DNA of 64,000 bases from CAVEFW01 sp963643505 (GTDB lineage Bacteria > Actinomycetota > Coriobacteriia > Coriobacteriales > Eggerthellaceae): the NCBI GenBank assembly GCA_963643505.1, contig CAVIKF010000003.1, forward strand, positions 1 through 64,000. Reading direction: 5' to 3'. A program made the translations under genes and the position numbers. The notes under the pieces are model-generated. The model did not search any database, was not told the DNA's origin, and was given only the letters and a program-made list of their open reading frames with translations. Within the stretch, counting starts at the first letter, position 1. Each line of letters begins with the position of its first letter. Below are positions 26,610-34,955 of the stretch, piece after piece.

Positions 26610-27158
26610 TTAAGCGCCTTCGTCGTATTCGGCAACATAGGGAAGATTGCGGTAAGCATCGTTGTAATCGAGACCATAGCCGATGATAAAAAGATCGGGA
26701 ACAGTGAACAGCGAGATATCCGCATCCATATCAACGACGCGACGGTCGGGTTTGTCGAGAAGGGCGATCACCTTAAGGGACAAGGGATTGCGTTTTTTGA
26801 GCTTCTCAACAATTTGGGACAGGGTTCGACCAGTGTCGATGATGTCCTCGGCAATGATGACATGATACTTGCTCAGGTCCTGCTCAACGTCAAGCGAGAT
26901 CGTAACCTCACCACAAGAATTTAGACCGTCATAGCTCTTGGCCACCATAAACGCGACTTCGCAGGGAATGTCGATGGCACGAATCAGATCTGACGCGAAA
27001 ATGAACGAGCCCTTCAAGATGCTGATGATCAACAACGGCTTGTCCTTGTACTCGTCGCTGATCTCACGGCCAACCTCACGGACCCGCCTTTTGATCTCCT
27101 CCTCGGAGACAACCACGCTCTTAATCTTGCTCTTGAATTCATGCGCATCGAAATCCAT
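26610..27158 (-). CDS. hpt: Hypoxanthine phosphoribosyltransferase
   Basis: A 182-residue cytoplasmic purine-salvage enzyme that converts hypoxanthine or guanine plus PRPP to IMP or GMP. The PRPP-binding motif VIIAEDIIDTGRTL, the LLIISILKGSFIFASDL loop and the late DLFIIGYGLDYNDAYRNLPYV region are all present. Length is normal for the family. A GGGAGAGGG ribosome site lies at 27165-27173, after a hairpin that separates it from the flavin-fold gene. Confidence 0.95.
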   Translation of the reverse strand: MDFDAHEFKSKIKSVVVSEEEIKRRVREVGREISDEYKDKPLLIISILKGSFIFASDLIRAIDIPCEVAFMVAKSYDGLNSCGEVTISLDVEQDLSKYHVIIAEDIIDTGRTLSQIVEKLKKRNPLSLKVIALLDKPDRRVVDMDADISLFTVPDLFIIGYGLDYNDAYRNLPYVAEYDEGA

Positions 27159-27183
27159 CGGTTTCCCTCTCCCTTAACATGCC

Positions 27184-27216
27184 GGCGGGTTGCAAAGAAA
27201 CCCCCTGCAACCCGCC
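27184..27216 (-). terminator. Hairpin between the flavin-fold gene and hpt
   Basis: GGCGGGTTGCA / TGCAACCCGCC, a perfect 11-base stem with an 11-base loop, lies 24 bases after the 27241 stop codon. No T-run follows, because the hpt ribosome site begins almost at once. It could terminate or attenuate. Confidence 0.6.
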
Positions 27217-27240
27217 TTACCAATCGTTTGTCAATCGATC

Positions 27241-27651
27241 TTATGCGATCTGGTCGCCAGCTTGGGGACCAGGAGCGGAGGAAAAGACGCTCTCCACATG
27301 CAGGAACACGCCGCCCTTGGTCTTGATAGGCATGCCCATAGCCTCAAACGCGGCGTTAACCCATGCGGCTTGCTCCTCGAACTCAGCACCCTCGTTAACA
27401 TAGCGCATGGTGCCATAGATCTCATAAGCGCCCTTCTCGCCCCAGAAAACCACGGCAGCCTTGTCGTTGGCCTTGATGTTGGCGAGAGTCTTCTTGAAGA
27501 ACTGATCAGACAAGTAGATGGTCTCGTCGTCGATGATCTTCTTCATGCCGACGATGCAGCTGTTCGGCTGGCCGTCCAATGTCGCCGTGCTAAAGACAAC
27601 CTGCTTGACCTCGTTGAAAAGATCTTGTGCTTCCTGGGGAATCTTTGCCAT
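27241..27651 (-). CDS. Pyridoxamine 5'-phosphate oxidase-family flavin-binding protein
   Basis: A 136-residue small split-barrel protein. The pattern VVFSTATLDGQPNSCIVGMKKIIDDETIYLSDQFFKKTLANI is characteristic of FMN-binding PPOX-like proteins of anaerobes, which reduce or sequester small electrophiles or oxidants. It is next to rubrerythrin (117 bases) in the same direction, which supports a redox-defence role. The ribosome site is GGAAAGGAAAA. The exact substrate is unknown. Confidence 0.85.
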   Translation of the reverse strand: MAKIPQEAQDLFNEVKQVVFSTATLDGQPNSCIVGMKKIIDDETIYLSDQFFKKTLANIKANDKAAVVFWGEKGAYEIYGTMRYVNEGAEFEEQAAWVNAAFEAMGMPIKTKGGVFLHVESVFSSAPGPQAGDQIA

Positions 27652-27768
27652 GGGTTTTCCTTTCCTGAAATGTTGGCCTTTTATCGCTCTATTTCAACTC
27701 TTCTATCGCTTTTCTACCACAAAACCGTTCTCTACGGCTCGACAGAACTCAACTCAATGGTACGCGAC

Positions 27769-28308
27769 TTAGTAATTCTCGAGATGGATCTCGAAATAGG
27801 AACGAGGATGGGCGCAAGCGGGGCAAATCTCAGGAGCCTCAGTGCCGATGACGATGTGGCCACAGTTACGGCACTCCCAAATCTTGACTTCGCTCTTCGC
27901 GAAGACCTCCTGAGCTTCGACGTTGTGCAAGAGAGCGCGATAACGCTCCTCATGGTGCTTTTCGATAGCGCCGACCAGACGGAATTTCTCGGCGAGCTCA
28001 GGGAAGCCCTCCTCGTCAGCCGTCTTTGCGAAGCCTTCATACATGTCGGTCCACTCGTAGTTCTCACCAGCAGCAGCCTCTGCCAGATTCTGTGCGGTAT
28101 TGCCAATGCCTGCGAGCTCCTTGAGCCAAATCTTGGCGTGCTCCTTCTCGTTGTCTGCGGTCTTCAAGAACAAAGACGAGATCTGCTCATAGCCTTCCTT
28201 CTTGGCGACGGAAGCGAAGAAGGTGTATTTGTTGCGTGCCTCGGACTCGCCCGCAAAAGCTGCCTGCAAATTCTTCTCGGTTTGGGTACCTGCATACTTG
28301 TTTGCCAT
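27769..28308 (-). CDS. rbr: Rubrerythrin
   Basis: A 179-residue peroxide-reducing diiron protein of anaerobes. The ferritin-like half has GESEARNKYTFFASVAKKEG, DNEKEHAKIW and IEKHHEERYRALL (iron-ligating Glu/His). The C-terminal rubredoxin-like half has CRNCGHIVIG and CPACAHPRSYF. AGGAGAG precedes the ATG. Likely part of oxygen/peroxide protection with the flavin-fold gene downstream. Confidence 0.95.
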   Translation of the reverse strand: MANKYAGTQTEKNLQAAFAGESEARNKYTFFASVAKKEGYEQISSLFLKTADNEKEHAKIWLKELAGIGNTAQNLAEAAAGENYEWTDMYEGFAKTADEEGFPELAEKFRLVGAIEKHHEERYRALLHNVEAQEVFAKSEVKIWECRNCGHIVIGTEAPEICPACAHPRSYFEIHLENY

Positions 28309-28428
28309 TTGTCTCTCCTGTCTGGTAGCAGTTTTTGCCTGAAATGTCCCTCAAGCATTGGCGCCGCGCTCCCCCCCCTTAAGAAGCGAAGCATTGCTGC
28401 GGGTGCTGCTCAGACCCTTTTCCCTATC

Positions 28429-28548
28429 TCAATGCCTGCACGATGAGAGCCACGCCCAAAAGCAGAGGCCGATACCGACAAGCATACCGACAGTCGCAAG
28501 CACGATCATCGGGTTGAAAAGGCAAAGGACACCGATGAGGGACTCCTT
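28429..28548 (-). pseudogene. Remnant of an HdeD/DUF308-like membrane protein
   Basis: A 39-codon minus-strand segment bounded by an upstream in-frame TAG (28551-28549) and a TGA (28431-28429) reads KESLIGVLCLFNPMIVLATV then GMLVGIGLCFWAWLSSCRH. The paired hydrophobic helices with FNP and GIGL resemble one repeat of HdeD/DUF308 acid-resistance membrane proteins. It has no start codon in a sensible place and no other repeats, so it looks like a leftover fragment. Confidence 0.45.
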
Positions 28549-28642
28549 CTACATGAAAAAAGCAGCCATGTGCATGGTAAACCAAAAACGCGGCACAATC
28601 GCGCTCTTTAGGCGTTTTCTACAATTCAAACCGAGCGTTCGA

Positions 28643-28693
28643 GGGTCATGGCATGCGCGGGTCACAGCATGTCGAAGGTCACGCCATGTCGGG
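28643..28693. repeat. Degenerate 17-bp repeat spanning the YfhO stop codon
   Basis: On the minus strand, CCCGACATGGCGTGACC (containing the YfhO stop TGA) is followed by TTCGACATGCTGTGACC and a third 16-base variant ending CATGACC. The rest of 28309-28678 holds only the HdeD-like remnant and rubrerythrin upstream sequence. Confidence 0.75.
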
Positions 28694-31318
28694 GAGTGCG
28701 ACGGCATCGTCCCCGCTGGCCTGGGTGTTGGCATGTGCGGGATTCCTTTTCGGCTTACGCGATCGGGAGACGGCGGAAAAGACAATGACACCGACAAGTG
28801 TGACAAGACTTATGGCCACACCAAACAAGAAGCCCTTGGGGCTATAGGTCATCTCGATTTCGTGGGCCCCGGCATCGACGTGGAAAGCGGTGAAGGCGCC
28901 GAGAGCCCGCTCGGAGGCAATCTCTTGTCCATCTACGCGAATGGTCCAACCCTCGTCATAAGGCACCGTCGTAAACAGGAGCGTATCGGAATCTGACGAG
29001 AACGTCCCGCTCACAAAGCCCGCGCGGAACTCTTTGACGTCAAGTTGGCGAAGCGCCAGCTCGGACACCACCTGGCTCAACACGTCCTCATCCACGTAAT
29101 AGGCCAACAACTCAACGCTGTGCCCCTCGAAAACCGACCCAGAGGCGTCGAGCGAGACGGTCGCCGCTTTGTCGAGGACGACGTTTTCGGCACCGCTCGC
29201 ATCCCCGTTGACGCCCGTACCCAAGGAGAACACATAGTAGGACTCCCAGGTAAAGTACTCCCCAAGGTTGTTACCGTTCACCGTGAGTTCCAAAGCGAGA
29301 ACGTTGTCACAATTGACATAGCCGTACGCGTACCGCTTGCCCTGGGTATCAACGCTCCATGAGACATGCTCGTCACCGATTTCGGTTTGGGTGGCGGCTG
29401 GAAGCGGCTTGAACACCTCGACATCGCGCCCGAGCAATTTGCTGATGAGCTCGTTTTGGACCTCGAAAGGATTTGTGCCCTCAGCGGTCTTGTTGTTGTC
29501 GACAATGGCGGTGGTACCCACATTCTCAAGGGCCCCCAACGCCTCGTCACTTGCGGCATATCCCAACGAGAGCGCGTAAGGATTTTGCCACATGCTCCCG
29601 TCGCCGTTCATCACGTACTTGATTCCAAGCAAAGCGTCCGACAAGACGATGGGTTGCTGATAGTTGGCAGACCCCATGTCGGTGCGGGAGTAACCAAGGT
29701 AGGACAAAACGTTGAACAGGTTCTCATCAGGGGCTGACGAATAGCTCGAGATGCCGCTGTACCCCAAGACGATACCCTCGCTGTCCGGTGGCTCAAGTCC
29801 GAAATAGTCCAATCGGGAGCACGTTTTCTCGAGCCGATACCACGAATCGTCTTGCGCGATAAGCTCCTGGTAGTTGGCACGTGCACTAGCTCGGTAATCC
29901 GAATAGGTTTGAACGGGCGCAGCGCCGCCGATGACCTCGCTCTCCAAATAGCTCGTGTTGGCGCCCATCTCCCCCGCGGCCAAAAACACCATCACACACC
30001 CCACGACGCCGCGAGCAACGCGGGAGTTTTGCCCAAGTGTCACAAGCGCCAAAAGGAAAGCCGTAGTCACAACGACGATGGCCGCGGCAGCCACGAAGTA
30101 TCCATCAGACCGAAACATCCCAAGGAAGTGGCACGCAAAAACGACGACCAAGAGGACACCGCCGCTAGAGAGCACGGAGCGAACCTTGATGCCGCCGAGA
30201 CGGCTCAGTGAGCTCGCTGCCCCACTTACCAACAAAAACGCCAAGATGAAGGCGAAGCGGCAATCGTAGCCGCGCGGAATGCGCAAACCGCACCAAAGCT
30301 CGTTACCGGCTTGGATATACGCGCATCCCCACACGAAGAGGAACAACAGGCACCGCGTGACCTTTTCCCGCGGGGCAATATCCCTGTTGAGCAGGAACAA
30401 CAAGCACCCGGACAACGCGAGCGTCCCCACAAACATCTGCGGCGCGGAGAAGTAGTTTGCAGCACCGAGGAATTGGGGGCCCAAGATCTTGTTGACCGGG
30501 AAAACGCGGTCGAGCGTGAACGAGAAGTCCACCGACTCTCCGCCCATCTGCGCAAAGACGACGGGCAAAAGCAAAAAGGCGGACAACAAAACCCCGACCA
30601 GGAGAAGTCCCCCAAAACGAAGATAGGTCAGGATGAATGCGCGGGCTCCTTTGCCCTTGGACAGGATAAAATACTCACACGGAAGGTAGAAGATCGCGAA
30701 TAGGCAGACCATGTAACCCGTATACCAACAGCTGATGATAGAAGCTGCGACCGACACGAGGAAGAGGGAGCGTCTTTGTCGGGTCAACCACCGATACATG
30801 CCAAGGGCCACCAACGGAAGCCAAAGCACGGCGTCCATCCACATAAACCCGAGCAAGAGCCAAGAAGCGACGTAGGAACAAAGCGCGTAGCCACAGCTCA
30901 AAGCCACGTTCAAGCAACCACGCAGGTCGAACCGGCACGACACGAACACACTCATGGTCAACCCCATGAGCGCCACCTTGATCACTCCGACAACGACCAT
31001 GAACGTCGGCGTCGTCCCTTCAGGGAACAAGAGGATGAGCAAGTTCAACGGGCTGGCGAGATAATACCCATAGATACCCACCATGGAGCCGCCGAGGGAT
31101 TTACCGAAGGAGTAAAACAGGTCGCTTCCACTGGTCAACACGCCACGGTACCAATCAAGGTACTCGAGGTATTGCGTATAGCAATCCCAACCCTCGGGAA
31201 ACCCCTCACCAAACGGCACGCAACCCGCAATCGCCAAGGATATCAGACACGTCAGCGCAGGAACAATCAATGCTACGAGGTGGGTATATATGCTCGTTCG
31301 TCTTTCCATAGCCGCCAT
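28679..31318 (-). CDS. YfhO-family polytopic membrane protein (GT-C type)
   Basis: An 879-residue membrane protein. N-terminal helix LVALIVPALTCLISLAIAGC is followed by an extracellular loop with EGWDCYTQYLEYLDWYRGVL and by about a dozen helices to residue 440. A large extracellular domain (about 450-840) and a final helix (FLFGVAISLVTLVGVIVF) complete it. This matches YfhO (PF09586), whose characterised members help glycosylate lipoteichoic acid in monoderms. It is probably a lipid-linked sugar transferase acting outside. The ATG at 31318 or three codons later (MERR) are both possible. Confidence 0.88.
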   Translation of the reverse strand: MAAMERRTSIYTHLVALIVPALTCLISLAIAGCVPFGEGFPEGWDCYTQYLEYLDWYRGVLTSGSDLFYSFGKSLGGSMVGIYGYYLASPLNLLILLFPEGTTPTFMVVVGVIKVALMGLTMSVFVSCRFDLRGCLNVALSCGYALCSYVASWLLLGFMWMDAVLWLPLVALGMYRWLTRQRRSLFLVSVAASIISCWYTGYMVCLFAIFYLPCEYFILSKGKGARAFILTYLRFGGLLLVGVLLSAFLLLPVVFAQMGGESVDFSFTLDRVFPVNKILGPQFLGAANYFSAPQMFVGTLALSGCLLFLLNRDIAPREKVTRCLLFLFVWGCAYIQAGNELWCGLRIPRGYDCRFAFILAFLLVSGAASSLSRLGGIKVRSVLSSGGVLLVVVFACHFLGMFRSDGYFVAAAAIVVVTTAFLLALVTLGQNSRVARGVVGCVMVFLAAGEMGANTSYLESEVIGGAAPVQTYSDYRASARANYQELIAQDDSWYRLEKTCSRLDYFGLEPPDSEGIVLGYSGISSYSSAPDENLFNVLSYLGYSRTDMGSANYQQPIVLSDALLGIKYVMNGDGSMWQNPYALSLGYAASDEALGALENVGTTAIVDNNKTAEGTNPFEVQNELISKLLGRDVEVFKPLPAATQTEIGDEHVSWSVDTQGKRYAYGYVNCDNVLALELTVNGNNLGEYFTWESYYVFSLGTGVNGDASGAENVVLDKAATVSLDASGSVFEGHSVELLAYYVDEDVLSQVVSELALRQLDVKEFRAGFVSGTFSSDSDTLLFTTVPYDEGWTIRVDGQEIASERALGAFTAFHVDAGAHEIEMTYSPKGFLFGVAISLVTLVGVIVFSAVSRSRKPKRNPAHANTQASGDDAVALPDMA

Positions 31319-31337
31319 TCTAGCAGAGGTGAAAAGG

Positions 31338-31489
31338 CATTGCGGAGGAGGCGCGACCTAGCAGGCACGACCTTGCGGGGGCAACACGGCTCTGCAGGCA
31401 CGACATTGCGGAGGGGGCGCGACCTAGCAGGCACGGCAGGCGTAGCGGAGGCAACACGGCTCTGCAGACACAACCTAGCAGGCGCGGCC
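31338..31489. repeat. Higher-order tandem repeat between yfhO-like and glycosylase genes
   Basis: Thirty-two-base blocks at 31338 and 31404 are 31 of 32 identical (period 66), and GCAACACGGCTCTGCAG recurs at 31381 and 31451. Smaller units built on GACCTAGCAGGCACG repeat within. This fills most of the 308-base divergent spacer; promoters for both genes must overlap or flank it. Confidence 0.85.
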
Positions 31490-31534
31490 CCATGCTATAT
31501 TGCGTTTAGCACATCCCGCGCGAAAGGATTTCCC

Positions 31535-31612
31535 ATGCAAACCCGTGCCACCCATCGTTGCACATGCGTTCTCAATTTCAAAGCGCCCCTCGCCTCCTAT
31601 CGACAAATCTAG
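31535..31612 (+). other. Possible 25-codon leader ORF before the glycosylase gene
   Basis: AAAGGA then ATG at 31535 opens a frame reading MQTRATHRCTCVLNFKAPLA and ending SYRQI at TAG 31612, 14 bases before the glycosylase ATG. It has a better ribosome site than the main gene, so it could be a translational leader; it may also be chance. Confidence 0.3.
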
Positions 31613-31626
31613 AATCGAGAAACCCC

Positions 31627-32352
31627 ATGGAAAACGTCTTTCCCTATGGCGAAGAGGAAATCGCCTATCTCAAGAAGAGGGACAAGAAGCTTGCCGCCAT
31701 CATCGACGAGCTAGGACACCCCAACCGGCCCCTGCGCGGAGATTTGTTCACCAGCGTGGTCGACAGCATCGTCGGCCAACAGATATCAACAAAGGCCCAC
31801 GCCACCGTATGGAAGCGTTTCGTCGAGTTATTGGGCGGACCTGCACCCGAAGGCGAAGAGCTCCTTTGGCCTGAAGGGGTAGTGACACCTGAGAACATAC
31901 TCGCAAAGAGCGTCGAGGAGTTGCAGGCATGCGGCATGACCTTCACAAAGGTTTCCTACATCCGCGACTTTGCCGAAAAGGTCCACTCCGGCGCGTTCGA
32001 CCTCGAAGCCGTCAAGTCCATGAACGATAAGGACGCCATCGCGGCGTTGTCAAGTCTGCGCGGGATCGGCGTGTGGACTGCGGAGATGATCTTGATCCAT
32101 TGCTTACAACGCCCCGACATCCTCAGCTATGGCGATCTTGCCATCCTCCGCGGCATGCGCATGGTGTATCGCCACCGCAAGATCACCCGCGAGCAATTTG
32201 AGCGCTATCGCCGCCGCTACAGCCCCTATGGATCGGTGGCAAGCATCTACCTTTGGAAGGTGAGCGCCTTTGCCATCCCCGGCCTCACCGACCCTGCGCC
32301 CAAGGCCAAGCCCAAGCCAAAGCCCAAGAAGGAGAAAAAGCCCAGGAAGTGA
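31627..32352 (+). CDS. AlkA-like DNA-3-methyladenine glycosylase (HhH-GPD)
   Basis: A 241-residue base-excision repair enzyme. The HhH-GPD core includes IVGQQISTKAHATVWKRF, the helix-hairpin-helix LRGIGVWTAEMILI and the catalytic Asp region SYGDLAILRG. It flips out alkylated purines and cleaves the glycosidic bond. It lacks the N-terminal beta domain of E. coli AlkA, as is common for short bacterial forms. The C-terminus is a Lys/Pro tail (KPKPKPKKEKKPRK) that probably increases DNA affinity. The start at 31627 is chosen by homology; its ribosome site is weak. Confidence 0.88.
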   Translation: MENVFPYGEEEIAYLKKRDKKLAAIIDELGHPNRPLRGDLFTSVVDSIVGQQISTKAHATVWKRFVELLGGPAPEGEELLWPEGVVTPENILAKSVEELQACGMTFTKVSYIRDFAEKVHSGAFDLEAVKSMNDKDAIAALSSLRGIGVWTAEMILIHCLQRPDILSYGDLAILRGMRMVYRHRKITREQFERYRRRYSPYGSVASIYLWKVSAFAIPGLTDPAPKAKPKPKPKKEKKPRK

Positions 32353-32398
32353 CCTGTGTTTCTTGAGACAAACGCTTGACCCGTGGGCCCCTTGGGGC

Positions 32399-32436
32399 AA
32401 GCGCGAGACCCAAGTGCGCCTTGGGACGAACGCTCG
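32399..32436. repeat. Dispersed repeat, copy 1
   Basis: GCGCGAGACCC followed by GCGCCTTGGGACGA lies in the convergent spacer between the glycosylase and U32 genes. A close copy (about three quarters identical over 36 bases) is at 34880-34916, 2.5 kb away. Confidence 0.7.
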
Positions 32437-32490
32437 AAGCGCTGCAATGGTGCCATTTACTCTTTTGGGGCAATCAAGCGTTGCGCGTGA

Positions 32491-34734
32491 TCATAGGATT
32501 TCTTTGTAGAAATGACCGCGGGTGTCGGTTTCAGAATTGAACGTTGATGCCGACAGAGAGCCGTCAAGCTTTCCCCGCGCCTTGGCGATAACGGTACGCA
32601 CCTCATCGGGCGTCTCGGTCGTGAAGTTGAGGCGGAAGGCTTCCACGCCCCTGATACTGGGCATCTCATCGAGGAGATTGAGGACCTTGCCATTAAGTAT
32701 GGTGGTGGTGCAATCTTCATGCGATACGACAGGGAACGTCCCGAACTCGTCCTCTATCTCGTAAGCGTTGGTCCGACACATGCCGCACTGTCCCATCTTC
32801 TTGAGCGGGCAATACTTCGTGACCAACAGCGGCGCGCGACCATAGACGATCATCTCGAGGGATGGCAAACCACCGTTCTCGCGCTGGTAGGCCGAAAGCA
32901 ACTCGGAGATTTGCGACTTATTAAGCTCATAAGAAAGCGTGACACGCTTCGCACCGAGAAGATGCATCTCGTAACAACTCTTGGCATTGACGATGTTGAG
33001 AGAGTAGTCGGTAACAAAAGGATTGGTTTGTCGATAGCGGTAGATGCCACCGAGGCCACCGATGAGCAGCTCCCCCTCACGATCTTGGTAGTCGTTGTTG
33101 TTACGCGCAACGATGTTGTCGAAGTAGACGACGTCAATGCCGCACTGCTTGCATGCCTCGAATTGCTCGGATGTGATGACAGCCGCGCTCAGATAGGGAG
33201 CAATCGGCGTGAAAGCGATGGGCCTGTGAGGCGTTGGCTCCTTTACGCGTCGCGATTTGCCATCAAGACGTTGCGCATAGAGCTCGGCAACGAGTTTCTT
33301 ACGAGCAGCGTTGAGCATCTTCGCGGGGACGAACGCGCCAAAATCATCGTATGAGACCTCTCCCAGGCAAAACACCGTCTCATTCAGACGAGATAGTTGC
33401 TTGACAACATCATCTTTGGTTGTCGGTCTGTTAATTGCCTCGGAGAGAAATTCGTCGCCCTCGTATGTGCAACTGAGGCCAAAACCCCTCGCATCGACCA
33501 CGAGCGGCGCTCCCGGATAGGCATACACCGCAAAGTCGAGAGGGAAGCGGCGGAATTCGCCTGTGAGCCTTGCCTCGAGCTCGCGCTCGTAACCAAGGTC
33601 CTTTGTCTTATACACGACGTCGCCGACAGACAACCTCTCCTTGATGCGGATGTAGCATACCGTCTCGGAGCCGTTGACGAGCATGCCGTTCCCATCGTAG
33701 AGCTTCGCCACCGAAAGGTTCACATCCTCGTCGTCATGCCGGATGCGTATGACGTCGTTTTGGTGCAAGGGGCGCGAGAGGGCAATGCCGTATGTGCCCT
33801 TGCGCGCGCTGCAGATCTTGCCGATCTCGAAGCCGAAATTATTGGGCTTGGTCGTGTTCGTGATATCGCGGCGATCTTCTCCGAACAGATATCCCTTGGT
33901 AAAGGAACGGTTGAACGTACGGTTGAGTTTCTCCTTGTCGTCGCTGGTAGCAACTCCATCCAACGCCATACGGTAGCGAGACACCACATTGGCGACGTAG
34001 ATCGGCTCCTTCATGCGTCCCTCGATTTTGAGTGAGTCGACGCCGTCAAGTTGGTCAACGAAGTCGATGGTGTTGAGGTCTTTCGTAGACAAGATGTAGT
34101 TACGGCCGAGTAGCTCACCGGTGGTGGTGTTGGTAACGGTGAAGAGCTTGCGGCACGTACCAATGCAACGACCGCGGTTTCCGAGGCGATTTCCCGTCAT
34201 GCCGGACATGATGCAGTTGCCGGAAAAGGAGATGCACAAGGCACCGTGGACAAAGACCTCCACGGGAACGCCCGACTTCTTGCGGATCTCCTTTACGCGC
34301 TCAATACCCAACTCGCGAGCAAGGACGACCCGTTTCGCTCCCATCTCGCGCACAAGCAAAGTGGCCTCAAGGTCGTCGATGCCCATCTGCGTCGAGCAAT
34401 GGGGCTCCATGTCCTGGAAATTCTCAGCTATGTAGCGGATGACGGCGAGATCTTGGGCGATCACCCCGTCGACACCGATCTCATTAAGATGGCGCAACAA
34501 AGCCTTGACCTCGTCAAGTTCATTCTCGTACACGATGGTGTTTACCGTGACATAAACCTTGACGCCTCGCAAGTGTGCATAAGCCACCGCCCAGGCAACC
34601 GTCTCCTCGTCGAAATTGGAAGAGTACGCACGCGCGCCGAACCGTTGCATACCGAGATAAACGGCATCGCACCCGTTTGCGATAGCCGCCCTAAAAGCCT
34701 CCACGCTTCCTGCCGGTGCCAGCAACTCGCCCAT
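32491..34734 (-). CDS. Peptidase U32-family protein (RlhA/YhbU-like)
   Basis: The start is ATG 34734 (MGELLAPAGSVEAFRAAI), behind GGAGGGAGAG; 747 residues. The U32 core has AVYLGMQRFGARAYSSNF and the conserved Cys-rich signature VFVHGALCISFSGNCIMSG, then NRGRCIGTCR. A C-terminal Cys cluster (YCPLKKMGQCGMC) is typical of longer members. Despite the peptidase name, characterised relatives (RlhA, TrhP) hydroxylate rRNA or tRNA using a prephenate-derived pathway, with cysteines that may hold iron. The exact RNA target here is unknown. It appears to be a single-gene unit. Confidence 0.85.
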   Translation of the reverse strand: MGELLAPAGSVEAFRAAIANGCDAVYLGMQRFGARAYSSNFDEETVAWAVAYAHLRGVKVYVTVNTIVYENELDEVKALLRHLNEIGVDGVIAQDLAVIRYIAENFQDMEPHCSTQMGIDDLEATLLVREMGAKRVVLARELGIERVKEIRKKSGVPVEVFVHGALCISFSGNCIMSGMTGNRLGNRGRCIGTCRKLFTVTNTTTGELLGRNYILSTKDLNTIDFVDQLDGVDSLKIEGRMKEPIYVANVVSRYRMALDGVATSDDKEKLNRTFNRSFTKGYLFGEDRRDITNTTKPNNFGFEIGKICSARKGTYGIALSRPLHQNDVIRIRHDDEDVNLSVAKLYDGNGMLVNGSETVCYIRIKERLSVGDVVYKTKDLGYERELEARLTGEFRRFPLDFAVYAYPGAPLVVDARGFGLSCTYEGDEFLSEAINRPTTKDDVVKQLSRLNETVFCLGEVSYDDFGAFVPAKMLNAARKKLVAELYAQRLDGKSRRVKEPTPHRPIAFTPIAPYLSAAVITSEQFEACKQCGIDVVYFDNIVARNNNDYQDREGELLIGGLGGIYRYRQTNPFVTDYSLNIVNAKSCYEMHLLGAKRVTLSYELNKSQISELLSAYQRENGGLPSLEMIVYGRAPLLVTKYCPLKKMGQCGMCRTNAYEIEDEFGTFPVVSHEDCTTTILNGKVLNLLDEMPSIRGVEAFRLNFTTETPDEVRTVIAKARGKLDGSLSASTFNSETDTRGHFYKEIL

Positions 34735-34789
34735 CGTCTCTCCCTCCAAAACGTCCGAACGTATTGTGGCACAAAGGTGCCTCGCGCGC

Positions 34790-34955
34790 CGCGAGACGAT
34801 TGGTTTGGCGTGCGCGCTGACCTTGCCGGCACAGGCCTCGACGCAAAGCCGCCCCGCGCGCCGCGAGGCGTGTTAGAAGAGCGCGAGACCCGGGCGCGCC
34901 TTGGGGCGAGTGCGAGCGTTAGGGCACCCTTGGGACGAGCGCCCATGGCCAAGCC
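34790..34955. repeat. Degenerate GC-rich repeats downstream of the dockerin gene
   Basis: Between the dockerin stop (34956) and the U32 start are variants of CGCGCGCCGCGAG and CTTGGGGCGAG/CTTGGGACGAG. The segment 34880-34916 is related to 32399-32436. No gene is seen. Confidence 0.65.
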
